From the NCBI GenBank assembly GCA_029204225.1, contig CM055101.1, positions 6,681,618 through 6,745,617 on the forward strand: a stretch of DNA of 64,000 nucleotides. The letters are read 5' to 3'. Of this stretch, positions 55,071 through 64,000 are shown in pieces. The notes under the pieces were generated by a model. It saw only the letters and a list, made by a program, of their open reading frames with translations, made no database searches and had not been told where the DNA came from. The DNA comes from Diphasiastrum complanatum (Eukaryota > Streptophyta > Lycopodiopsida > Lycopodiales > Lycopodiaceae). Each line of letters begins with the position of its first letter. The first letter of the stretch is position 1. The position numbers and the translations under genes were made by a program.

Positions 55071-55329
55071 AAGGACATATGAGGATGTTGTTGTAGAAAT
55101 GCTCGGATCTGGTCCTCGATGGTGATTGATTTTTGAAACAAAGGCCTAGTCGTTGATGTAGATGGACCTTGTTCGATGGCCTGGCTTGTATTTCTAGCCC
55201 GTCCAAACCTGTATCCAAGCCTCCTTGATCTTGGTGCTGAGGAGAGAACAGTGGCATCACAAGAACTGGAATCTGAGGGCCGACTTCCAATACTTGAGCG
55301 GTTGCATTTTCGTAATCTTTGATTATTGC

Positions 55330-55760
55330 TTTTGCCTTTGCCAACTCAATGGTTGTCGTACATTTGATTTTATCAATTTTTTCTTGAAACCCTACCAATG
55401 AAGTGCGGTAGGTTTCAACTTTCTTGAACAGGTATCTAATTTCGTCTGGTGTGACTAGACAATCAAGCACTTGTGTCTAAAAATAAGAATCGTGTTCAAG
55501 GGTGGTCGCATCCAATTCACCTTGAAGACATCCCCATTCAAGCTTGGCCATATCCAATTGATCTGCCAGCAGCAACACCTATTGTTTGGCATCTTGGACA
55601 GCTTTGTCCACTTGGTCTTGCATTGTGGTGTTGCTTAGCTTGTTTCTTTGTCATTGGTCCTGGAACTTTTCCTTCCTTTAATATAACTGCTTTTGGCATC
55701 TTTATTGTCGGTGCATCCGGAATATCTCGAACTCCAAATCTTGTAGGATCCATGTGATTG
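55330..55760 (-). pseudogene. Element B coiled-coil and linker segment
   Basis: ORF 55470-55069 opens with TPDEIRYLFKKVETYRTSLV and FQEKIDKIKCTTTIELAKAK, a charged helix with heptad-like spacing. Before it lies a linker (55753-55538) with DPTRFGVRDIPDAPTIKMPK and a Lys/Gln-rich end. It parallels the coiled coil of element A. A multimerisation role is guessed, not shown. Confidence 0.45.
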
Positions 55761-55782
55761 CTGGAATTGGATCAATTGATAT

Positions 55783-56427
55783 CTAATCCAAATTCATCAT
55801 ATTTAACGAAAAAGTGATTGGCGTATCCCAAGTTCGATCAAGTAAGAAAATTTCGATTAATTCGGATTGTTTATCTTGTTGGCACATATAGCATGTTGTA
55901 CAATCCACTGTTGCAAGAGCTTGATTCCAATTGTCAGTTTCAGAGTCATAGTGGACTCCCAGAGTCTTCAATTGTCGATCATAGGTATGATCCATTGTTG
56001 ATGAATCATCATCCCCTCTTTGGACTACTGGCTTGATAGTCCAAGTGATTGGATCTACTTTGAACGCACGCTCATGATTCTCAAAAGTAATTTTGCCGGT
56101 GCCCCAGTAATAAATCACTTGCGCAACTCGTAACCATGGACGTCCCAATAAACCTCGATATACATTTGGTGCATCAGGTAAGTCCATTACTACAAAAGTA
56201 ATAACAAACTACACTCCAGCTATTTTGATAGGTACATCTTCAACCATTCATCTTCGACGGATTGTTGTTTGATCAGCTAGCTTAATGGCAAAAGTGACAG
56301 GCTTCAGCTTGGTAAGTCCCCATTTTGCACATACCTTGGTTGAAATCAAATTTACTCCTGAACCTCCATCAATCACGGCTGCTTCTATGTTGTATCGGCA
56401 AGGTGATGTTTTTCTGCTCCTAGGCAT
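55783..56427 (-). pseudogene. Element B retropepsin-like protease
   Basis: ORF 56544-56248 contains EAAVIDGGSGVNLISTKVCA, where the usual D-S/T-G-A reads D-G-G-S. After a frame break ORF 56187-55783 continues with YRGLLGRPWLRVAQVI and ITFENHERAFKVDPITWTI. The upstream edge is interrupted by the MITE at 56430-56712. Confidence 0.75.
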
Positions 56428-56429
56428 TA

Positions 56430-56712
56430 GAGGAGTACTAAATCCAAAAAAGACCCTTTGTAAAAAAAAAAATTTATATTTTTTTCTCAATTTTTTCTTA
56501 CACATGGACCAATCAAAACACTCCAATTTCAAAGTTTGGTGCATTGAAAAGCGCTCAACAAGGGCTTTCCAATGATATGTTAGATGACATACTTTTGAGC
56601 CACGAATGAAAAGTTATGGCAAGTCAAAAGTATTAGTGTTATAATATTTTAATAATATAAACTACATCTTGCACGAATTCTTAAAGGGTCTTTTTGGAGC
56701 TCAAAACTCCTC
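56430..56712. mobile_element. MITE with 30-bp TIRs and TA duplication, copy 2
   Basis: 283 bp with GAGGAGTACTAAATCCAAAA and ...GGAGCTCAAAACTCCTC ends, plus AAAGACCCTTT/AAAGGGTCTTT continuing inward. TA at 56428-56429 and 56713-56714. The interior shares the phrases ACACATGGACCAATCAAAAC and CATAACTTTTCATTC (inverse here) with copy 1. It lies in the gag-protease gene of element B, so it moved after that element inserted. Confidence 0.88.
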
Positions 56713-57199
56713 TAGTGCTGCTCCCACATTGAGTACTTCGTTCGATTCTTCAAACCCGGCACAAAAAAGTGGCTTTTGATGGACTGCTGGTTCCAACTGA
56801 GTCAATCTTTCTACTAATACTTTTTTTGCTTTCAACACCAGCCTAAAATTCTCCCAGTGTAATATCCATTTTGCTAGATAGAATATTTACGATCATTTCG
56901 GTTTTGCACTTCTGGTTTGGATATCTTGAAAGGTTCTTTATGATGGTGCAATTGTGTATTAGCATCTATTCTTAGATCTGTTTGTGGCATAAAAGGAGAA
57001 GGAACTTCGAATGCTACTTTAGCGGCTTCTAGGGCTTCTTCTTCTTGCAACTATTTAATCCATTGTCTCATATCCTGGTATCTCTTCTTTTCTACTTTGA
57101 GATTCGGATACACATTTGATGGAGTTGGTATATCTGTAGTTGGTGCAGATTCAGCAGGTATTAGATCAACTAGAACTCTTTTTTTGTTTCTGAGCTCTG

Positions 57200-58490
57200 G
57201 TAACAACCATCAAAGGTGTGGTTGGTTCACTACTGGTCTTTTCTTGATTGTAATGTTCATTGGAGCAATAATCGGAGGTGGTTTGGGTCTTGCAGGACAA
57301 TCTTTATAATAGTGTCCATAACCACAATCTCTACAGAATGGTACAGACTTTCCTTTGTTTGGACATTTAGCAACTCTGTGATTCTCTTCGCATGCAAAAT
57401 ATCTAAATGACACTCTGGCCCATTGTCTAGCTCCTTGTTGTTGCACAGCAGCATAGATAGCATACTGATCTAAAGGACCACTCTCGTAATCATTGTTATA
57501 GTTTCATCGCCCATTACCAGAATAAAATTTTGGTTCTATTAGATTTGCAAGTGGATCACTCTGGCTCGTGGGAGCTGGCAGAGCTAGTCGTTCTGAAAAT
57601 CCAAGGCCAAAATTAAAAGGTTTTTCGTCAGGCCCCTTTGAATAAGTAGGTTCTCGATACTGAAGCTTAACATACCTTTGTTGGATAATCCGAGGATTAA
57701 ACGAGCAAAAGGCTGTTTCATGACCCGTAGGATTGCACAAATGACAAATAGTATTCGTCATTCATTGTTTCAACGTTGGACATTCATTCATAGTATGATT
57801 GCCAGCACAAATTGAACACCAGACATTTTTCTGGACAGGAATAGTCTTTGCAAACTTTTCAGGTTCTTTGTTTGCTTTATATGGAAATCTTCCAAGGCTT
57901 TGATCTTTTCATCAAGTTGAGGCTGCATCTTTTCTAGCTGCATCTACTGCTTTTGACCTAGTTTCTCAAACTCATTGATCATCTTCTCTGCAGTAGCATT
58001 GATATTTGTTGATGCAATGGTGGTGGATGTTGTCGTGGTTTGCCTTGCTGTATAAGGCAACATTCCAACATTTGGTCCATCGTCAGGATCTTCATCATCC
58101 TCGTGAATTGCATCAGCCATATCGTTCAATATAATCTCTTACTATCTCTCTCTTTCTCATTTTAGTTTTACTTAAAAGGACAAAGGGATCTTTCATAAAT
58201 TTCTTGCCAATGGGCTTAAATCTTGTAATGAAAGCGGCTTTAACTACTTCCCAATCTTGTCTTCTGCTTTCTCTTGGCTATAAAACCAATCTTGAGCAGC
58301 TCCAGTTAAGGCCATAGGAAATAACTGAATTTTATCTTGTGGAAAAACTTTCCCACAAACCCTACATGATTCAGAAAAGATTTGGATAAATCTGATGGGA
58401 TCAGATAACCCATTGTATTTTGGTATATCTAGATGAGGAGACCTTCTAACAATAGTTGGTGGTGGGTTCAATGGTCCTCCCTATTCAGCC
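57200..58490 (-). pseudogene. Element B gag with four zinc knuckles
   Basis: Capsid part, ORF 58471-58244: HLDIPKYNGLSDPIRFIQIF and FPMALTGAAQDWFYSQ, the Retrotrans_gag signature, then FITRFKP. Four CCHC-like knuckles follow: CSICAGNHTMNEC (about 57810), CHLCNPTGHETAFC (57745), FACEENHRVAKC (57390, first Cys lost) and CRDCGYGHYYKDC (57330). Most Gypsy gags have one or two. A stop separates the first two. Codons between 58129 and 57944 form an acidic, Thr-rich linker. Confidence 0.8.
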
Positions 58491-58499
58491 ATAATTCCA

Positions 58500-59895
58500 A
58501 ATTACATCAATCAGATTATGAGATTGGATCTAGATTTTTCAACAAAAATCCTTTCTCAGACCAAATCAAATCCGGTCTGTAAAAACTTTATCATTTGGAA
58601 ATAATCAGATTTCTGCTTTTCGAAAAATAGCTCTTGATCAAGTGATCGACACTAAAAATGAAGATTTTCATAATCACTATTAGAATATATCATATTTGTT
58701 CAAAAATTTGACAAAGGCTAGATCTCGTAAATCAAAACCTAAAAATAGTATTGACAAATATTTCCTGGGCAAAGATAAACTCGACGAAGATTCTTCATTG
58801 TTATTTTTGGTTAAAAAATCATTGATTCATCTATTTATTGACAAATATGATAAAATTAACCTTGGCCGACTTTACAGTGAATAAATTTGACACAGATAAA
58901 TATGTGATAGAATGGCGAAGGTTCTTTTTGACAAAAAAAAAAAATGAGGTTTTGTAGCTTGGCGAGAGTAAAAATTGACTTTTTGGAAGATCTTGATAGA
59001 TCTAATCTTTGCTGAACTCACAAATGATAAACTACTATATTTAGAATCCTCAGAAAACTCGACGAAGGATATGGCAAAGAATCAAGAGTAATACTGGTAT
59101 TTTTGCAAAAAAGAGATTTTTTTGATAAAAATATGACAATATGACAACTGATCTTTGAAAAACCTTCTCCCAACTTACTGATTATTAAAAATAGTAAGTG
59201 GACTGACACAGCCTCTAGCGAAGATTTAGGAGAAGATTCTTCTTAGAGAACTGATATTTTTGCAAAAAGTTATAAATTTTCCACAAAAGGTTACCAACAA
59301 CTAGATAAAAAGTCACTTTGGCCTTCTATTTTTGGTATTATTCTTCGTCGACCTGGCAGTAAGTAGATCTGAATCACACATATGCACAGTGAAACAAGTG
59401 AAGGTTTTTTATTTCTATATTTTTAGGGTTATAATGGTTTTTCTAGTATTTTTTGATGGTTTTTTTGATGTTTCTACAAATTTGCTGGGAATTAATCTTC
59501 GTCCTTCAATCTGAAAGATTTGTGAGTGAAACCAAAGCTTTTTACAGCTCGATGAAGGTTTTTTGTAAGAGGATAAAAAGTTATCAGATCTGATGACAAT
59601 TTTGTCTCTTTTTGCTCAAATCTGACAAAATTGATCGATTTTTGTTGTTTTTTTGTATTTCTCAAATCCAAATGATCTTAAGAATTGTGATCTAAATAGC
59701 TATTCCTATTTAACAATCAAATTAGATTTCAACAAGAAGATCCACTCAAATCAATTAAAATCACCCTCAATCTAACCCTAAAATGCAATTTTAATCCTAT
59801 TCATGCCAAAACAAGATGCCTAATGCAAGTTAACATCCATCCAACATGTTGCAATCTGAAAAATTGGCATAGCTCCCCAACAACGACGCCAAAAT
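58500..59895 (-). other. Element B leader
   Basis: About 1.4 kb between primer site and gag with no coding signal. Degenerate phrases of the form CTCGACGAAGATTCTTC recur about every 150-270 bp (near 58785, 59055, 59220, 59340, 59550). The tRNA-Asp-type primer site TTTTGGCGTCGTTGTTGGGG lies at 59876-59895 on the minus strand. The leader part near 59600-59895 matches 33540-33834. Confidence 0.6.
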
Positions 59896-60215
59896 TGTAG
59901 TGGCTATCCTATCCTCAACCCAAGATCCAAGCACTCAAGCATCAAGGGAATGAAGTTAATTGTCACGCGGAGGTTCGATCCCATGAGAGCGATAGCATAA
60001 ATCAAATCCAGCATGCATAGATAATCCACAATTAAATTTGCTTGTATTGAAATGAAGATAGAACATGAGGAGCAACTCAAGTTTGTCTCTATTTATAGTG
60101 TAGAGAAGGGCTTTGGCCTCAAAATCCTATTGGCCCATTTCTACCTCTTTAACTATTCAAATTTAAAAACAAGTGGGAACCCATTCAAAATTGGAGAGAA
60201 AAAATGAGTTTATCA
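59896..60215 (-). repeat. 5' LTR of element B, truncated
   Basis: It aligns with the two ends of the 53548-54315 LTR but lacks about 250 bp inside (after CCACAATTAA) and is cut on its outer side at about 60215, so no target duplication can be checked. Confidence 0.8.
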
Positions 60216-61080
60216 CTCATTTTTTTGAAAAATGTGTTTTTTCTTTTGGAGAGACAAATTGTAAGCTTGTTATAACATGATGACCAAAAAAAAAAAAATG
60301 ACTTGAAGACCCATTTTTTTTAAATTTATTAGATTTTTTTAAAAAGTATCCAAATTTAAAATACTGAAAAATAAATATATTGTAATGGTAAAAAAAATGT
60401 TGTATTTTGCAAGAAAATAACTTAAGCTACAAAAATTTGGTCAATAGATTTTTATAAATAGCTTAAAATTAGCTTATATTAAATAATAATACTATTTAAA
60501 ATGAAATCGTTAGATACACAACCACTAAAATACCTAAAAAATATTTTTTGCTTACTAAAAACAAAAGTTATGGTTTTTTTTTTTGGAGTTTTAAAAGTTT
60601 TCTTAATTACAATTCTTGTATCGAAAAAAATATTTTTAAAATTATGTTAAAAATTTGAATCAATATTTTTTAAAATTTTAAAATTTTGAAAATCTTTACT
60701 TACACCCACGTAAGTTTATTAAATATTTAAACAGTAAATAAATGCAAATAAAATTACTTTACAATAATCGAGATTAAACTATTTGTGATAATATTTAAAT
60801 CACTTTGAAAAAAATATAAATATTTTCTATAATTTTTAACAATATTTTTTTTTACAAAAAATGTTTAAAAAACACATCTAAAATTAAAATATTGTAAACT
60901 TGACAAATCATTACAATTTTAAATTTTGGTAATAATTATCAATGTTAGAATTTTAAAAATATTTCAAATTTTAAATTCTAAATCGTTAAAAAATAAATTT
61001 AAAAATATTAAATCAATAAAAAAGAATTCAAAACACAATACATCAAAAAATATAAACATAATTATTCTTTAAAACAAAAG
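60216..61080. other. Very AT-rich intergenic stretch
   Basis: Long runs of A, T and AAATTTTAAA-type sequence without ORFs. It follows the 3' end of the methyltransferase gene and could be its downstream region. Confidence 0.7.
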
Positions 61081-61088
61081 AGAATTTT

Positions 61089-62284
61089 TTATTCCCAAAA
61101 ATCATCGATGTCATTTACATCTTCTTTTTTTGTTTTTTCTTGAGTAGCCACTGTACTATCAAGTGGCACCTCTTCTACAATTTCCTCGACTACAGTTACC
61201 ACATTGTAATCTTGAACCGAGACATCAGTAAATTCTCCTGTGTCGCCTACTTTTCCGCTAGCAGGAGGTTGAGGTTCCTTGGACAAGGGAATTATTGTAT
61301 CCTTGCTGTCCAAACTCTTTCCCACCTCAGATAATTCATCTGGCAAAATTGAAAGATATTTCATTCTCATTTTCATAAAATCAACTAAATTAGTATCTAA
61401 ATCTACTCCAACAACATGTCTGCCTTTATGAACAACACATGCACTCGTAGTGCCGCTACCGCTAAATAAATCTAAAACCCAATCAACTGGGTGAGAAAAA
61501 ATATCAATTAAATGATTAATTAATTGTTGTGGCTTTGTGGTAGGGACAAGCCACATAACCCGTCATTGGATTTTTTAATTTCTTTGTCACAGCTAGGTAC
61601 TGGAACAAATTTCCAAAACTTGTCAGTCCGGAAGTGTTATAATGTAGCATCGAGCGTTTGTCATTCAAAGAATAATAATCGATGGTTATGTATTCTATTT
61701 CATTGCAAAGTCGAGCTCCTCCCGAGTTTCTGACATTGGGCTTGTACCTGACATGGAACATTACAAGTAAAATCAAAATTTTAATTTTAAAATTAAATTT
61801 TTTAAATAAAATTATGAATTAAAATACGAATTGATAATTCAAAAACTTAAAAACTTACCACACAACATTTTCAATTCCCACATTACAGAAACTACCAAGA
61901 AGAATGAAAAATAACAACTCTCCAAAGTGGAGAAGTTGTGACTTCAAGAAAGCCCTGCATAAAACTATGGATTTCAGTGAATTTGAAAGGAGTATCATCA
62001 TTTAATGATTCCTTCATCTGAAATCCATGTGGTATATCGACGATGCAGAGTGTATAAGGCCTTTTTTTTAAAAAAAATTAAAATTTCTCTGCAATCACCC
62101 TTCTCAACATAGTAAACATGGTTGATCATTGACACTTTTGGGAAGGTAGGTCTCTAATGAATCCTCCTCCGCAATGGTCTCACCCCGTGCCAATCTCTCC
62201 CTGTCTCTTTTTTCTGCTTTTGCCTTCAGAATATGTCTCTTGAATTGCTCTGGAAGGACTTTATATTTTTTTGTCTTCGGGAGA
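61089..62284 (-). pseudogene. Beta-class N6-adenine/N4-cytosine DNA methyltransferase gene, frame-broken
   Basis: Minus-strand exon 62284-61859 starts after a TTTTCAG acceptor with a charged helix (LPEQFKRHILKAKAEKRDRE). In shifting frames follow VEKGDCREIL, CIVDIPHGFQM (motif IV, DPPY-like but I for P and H for Y), and PLWRVVIFHSSW. An intron at 61858-61748 (GTAAGT...TGTCAG) joins in phase to ENVVW-YKPNVRNSGGARLCN and EIEYITIDYY. ORF 61556-61089 gives TKPQQLINHLID and VLDLFSGSGTTSACV, HVVGVDLD (AdoMet motif I), then an acidic tail. Motif IV before motif I marks beta-class enzymes. About four frame breaks suggest a recent pseudogene or undetected small introns. Related 4mC enzymes are reported from Marchantia and rotifers; which base this one used is unknown. 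Confidence 0.75.
61748..61858 (-). other. Spliceosomal intron of the methyltransferase gene
   Basis: 111 bp with GTAAGT donor and TGTCAG acceptor. Removal restores the codon for W in the V-W-Y-K-P run, which is the strongest sign that the gene was expressed in a eukaryote. Confidence 0.8.
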
Positions 62285-62289
62285 CTGAA

Positions 62290-62780
62290 AAGAAAAAAGC
62301 TATGCTTAGCATGAGAGACAAAAAATATAAAATAGAATAGGAGACTTAACTTATCAAAAAAATATAATTAAATAAAGAAAAAGCTATGCTTAGCATAGGA
62401 GACATAGACTATAGAAAAGAAACAATTAATAAGCACCTATGCTAAGCATGGGTGAAATAAATACCATGTCTCTAAACAAAATCAAAAATGGACTCAGGGC
62501 TTCATTTTAGCTGCTCAGAGGATAAAGCCTCTGGCACTCATCGAAATCTTGACAATTTAGCCCAAAATTTCCATAAGCAAATGTGATAATATTACACATT
62601 TTCCCCTTTGAAAAGTGCTCCGAGGGGTCCCACGCCCTTGGAAAAATGTGTAACTGGTGTCTGGAGCCGGCGAGCGTAATTGCGTTAGTGTGTGCTCATT
62701 CACTTCTCCTTTGTATTTCCAGGTGATGGTGCAAGAGCTTTCCAAACCCTAATATAGGTTCAACGCGCAAATGTGCTATA
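62290..62780. other. Region upstream of the methyltransferase exon, with short palindromic repeats
   Basis: ATGCTTAGCAT occurs at 62302-62312 and 62386-62396 within a longer direct repeat, and ATGCTAAGCAT at 62439-62449 in inverse orientation. A 62-codon minus-strand ORF (62745-62557) has no domain. Earlier exons of the methyltransferase could lie here but are not recognised. Confidence 0.5.
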
Positions 62781-63045
62781 TGACTGGTTTACTCACCACA
62801 CCATATCCAACAAAAATACCTTTCCTTGAAGATGGATCATCCTTGGTCCTATCATCAAGAGTGATGTTGACATAGAATGTGCATCCAAAAGTTCTTAGAA
62901 AGCTGACACTCGACCTCCTCTTGAATAGCATCTCAAAAGGTGTCCCTCCATCCAAAATAGCAATCAGCCATCTATTGCACAAGAAATTGGCACACAACAA
63001 AGTTTGATCCCAAAATGGTTTGTCAAGATTAGCACTTAACGTCAT
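62780..63045 (-). pseudogene. Copia integrase C-terminal fragment, minus strand
   Basis: LDKPFWDQTLLCANFLCNRW, GGTPFEMLFKRRSSVSFLRT and FGCTFYVNI, then SSRKGIFVGYG: the usual end of a plant Copia integrase. Both sides are missing. The adjoining plus-strand ORF 63020-63526 has no recognised domain and is probably chance. Confidence 0.85.
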
Positions 63046-63490
63046 GGCTTTATCACTTTCACGAGAGTCAATTGGCAAAGATGTTATGGATCTATTTTTG
63101 CAAGTTATTGAAGACTCAAGTAAGGTCAAAGGAGTAGCAAAGAAGTGTTGTTCAAGTTTACTTTACTTGTTCTATCTCATGTTTGAGCATTTTCATGTGG
63201 ATGTGTGCAAATTGTCAAGATATGGTAAAACTAGCTACATTGGTGAGCATTATTTTGATGTTGGATTTGTACTAGCATTCTTGGCTAGTTTTGTTAATGG
63301 AAATGAATCTATTGGCAGTTCATTATGTCACTCATTCATGGCCAAGTCATCAAGTGATGATGGCATTCAATGGCAAGATGGAGATGGAGGCTCATTCATG
63401 GAGTTTCATGGTGGATACATGGCAACAAAGGACAAAAAGGGAGGATACAAGAAAGCAAATGGTTATCACTCACATTTATTGTTTGTTTTC

Positions 63491-63670
63491 TGTATTTTTC
63501 CAAAGAGTTCAAAGTTGATAGCATGAAGAAATCATCTCATTTACATTCTATGTGATTCTTCATGGCACATTGAAATGATATGTATTTTTCCAAAGAGTTC
63601 AAAGTTGATAGCATGAAGAAATCATCTCATTTACATTCTATGTGATTCTTCATGGCACATTGAAATGATA
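63491..63670 (+). repeat. 90-bp tandem duplication
   Basis: Two copies with a 90-bp period starting TGTATTTTTCCAAAGAGTTC, apparently without mismatch over the shared length. The identity points to a recent duplication or an assembly artefact. Confidence 0.95.
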
Positions 63671-63674
63671 TGTT

Positions 63675-63847
63675 AACATTTTGTGAGGGAGCAAGTCATT
63701 GCAAAGGAGGTGGAGCTTCAACATGTGTCTTCAAGGGAATGTGTAGCTAATATCTTCACCAAAGCATTGGGATAAGACTTGTTCATGAAGCATAGGACAT
63801 TTCTTGGAGTGTTATCAAAGTCCATGCTAAAACTAGTTGAGGAGGGA
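63675..63847 (+). pseudogene. Copia RNase H tail at the right edge
   Basis: HFVREQVIAKEVELQHVSSR, ECVANIFTKALG, a TAA, then DLFMKHRTFLGVL: the end of a Copia pol, followed by the purine tract GAGGAGGGAA. The rest of the pol is missing to the left. Confidence 0.85.
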
Positions 63848-64000
63848 ATGTGAGAAATTCAACTAGTTTAGTCATATTTGCTACATTTGTTTATTTGGCA
63901 AATCGAGGCCAACTTTATATGAGACTTAGACTTTGACTTTTCAAAGTTATATTAGTCTAAAATCCATTTGAATAAACACTTTTGGAAAGTGTGGAAAATG
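63848..64000 (+). repeat. Copia 3' LTR start, running off the window
   Basis: TGTGAGAAATTCAACTAG follows the purine tract. The LTR continues past base 64000. Confidence 0.75.

Larger units (their letters stand above)
53548..60215 (-). mobile_element. Element B: LTR retrotransposon with gag, protease and ORF2; no RT or integrase
   Basis: Minus-strand order: 5' LTR (60215-59896, damaged), tRNA-Asp-type primer site, a 1.4-kb leader, gag (58471-57200) with four zinc knuckles, protease (56550-56000), a coiled coil (55470-55330), ORF2 (55070-54350), purine tract and 3' LTR (54315-53548). Both ends are present and no RT, RNase H or integrase motif lies between them. A MITE has inserted before the protease. 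The architecture matches element A. A gag-protease-only family mobilised by an autonomous Gypsy (perhaps one like that at 28740-31830) is the likely explanation. Confidence 0.78.

Noticed and set aside
59964-59975. GGTTCGATCCC in the element B LTR, a Pol III B-box match
   Set aside because: No A box at the right distance and no tRNA fold; the LTR copy at 53548-54315 lacks the exact match.
63020-63526. 168-codon plus-strand ORF
   Set aside because: Partly antisense to Copia integrase, runs into the tandem duplication, and shows no domain.

Overview
The window is nuclear DNA from a land plant with a large, repeat-choked genome. Evidence for a plant: plant-type LTR retrotransposons with tRNA-iMet or tRNA-Asp-like primer sites, a chromodomain Gypsy element, CCCTAAA-type interstitial repeats, a class III peroxidase exon and a transit-peptide-like acetylglutamate kinase homologue. 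A Penelope-like retroelement, an intron-bearing Helitron RPA gene and a beta-class DNA methyltransferase gene would fit a fern, gymnosperm, lycophyte or bryophyte better than an angiosperm; this is inference. No rRNA, CRISPR, operon or intact tRNA gene was seen.

Layout. 1-3220: tail of a Copia element (gag, protease, 3' LTR). 3826-4096: a terminal-inverted-repeat element. 4176-4260: an 85-bp tRNA-derived SINE with a perfect 16-bp target duplication. 4402-5185: a Copia gag, cut by element A (5186-about 9830, minus), an LTR element with gag, protease and an unknown ORF but no polymerase or integrase. 9901-10426: two long CT/GA tracts. About 11000-15570: a degenerate Helitron (RPA-like gene with introns, then Rep with the HUH motif). 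16160-17353: the one long intact non-transposon ORF, an acetylglutamate-kinase-like protein lacking the usual catalytic residues. 18385-18676: a class III peroxidase first exon fused to a Copia integrase scrap. 20309-26626: a complete Copia element with 1-kb LTRs and GGATT target duplications. 28300-28512: a Copia tail. 28740-31830: a Ty3/Gypsy pol on the minus strand.

33835-34561 is an LTR of the element B family. 34562-43625 is a three-level nest: a Penelope-like element split by a chromovirus (35102-42821, target duplication GATAC), whose 5' LTR is itself split by a 1.2-kb LTR-like insert. 43647-49534 holds rearranged Copia pieces in both orientations, including an intact 431-codon RT-RNase H ORF. 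50053-53454 has two more minus-strand Copia remnants. 53548-about 60215 is element B, which has the same gag-protease-unknown-ORF design as element A. 61089-62284 is an N6/N4 DNA methyltransferase gene or pseudogene with a clean intron. 62780-64000 holds further Copia pieces.

Most coding sequence is broken by stops and frameshifts. The points of greatest interest are the polymerase-less gag-protease-ORF2 elements (two divergent copies sharing an unrecognised protein), the methyltransferase, the catalytically altered kinase homologue, the Penelope nest and the Helitron. All identifications come from reading motifs by eye; no database search was run.
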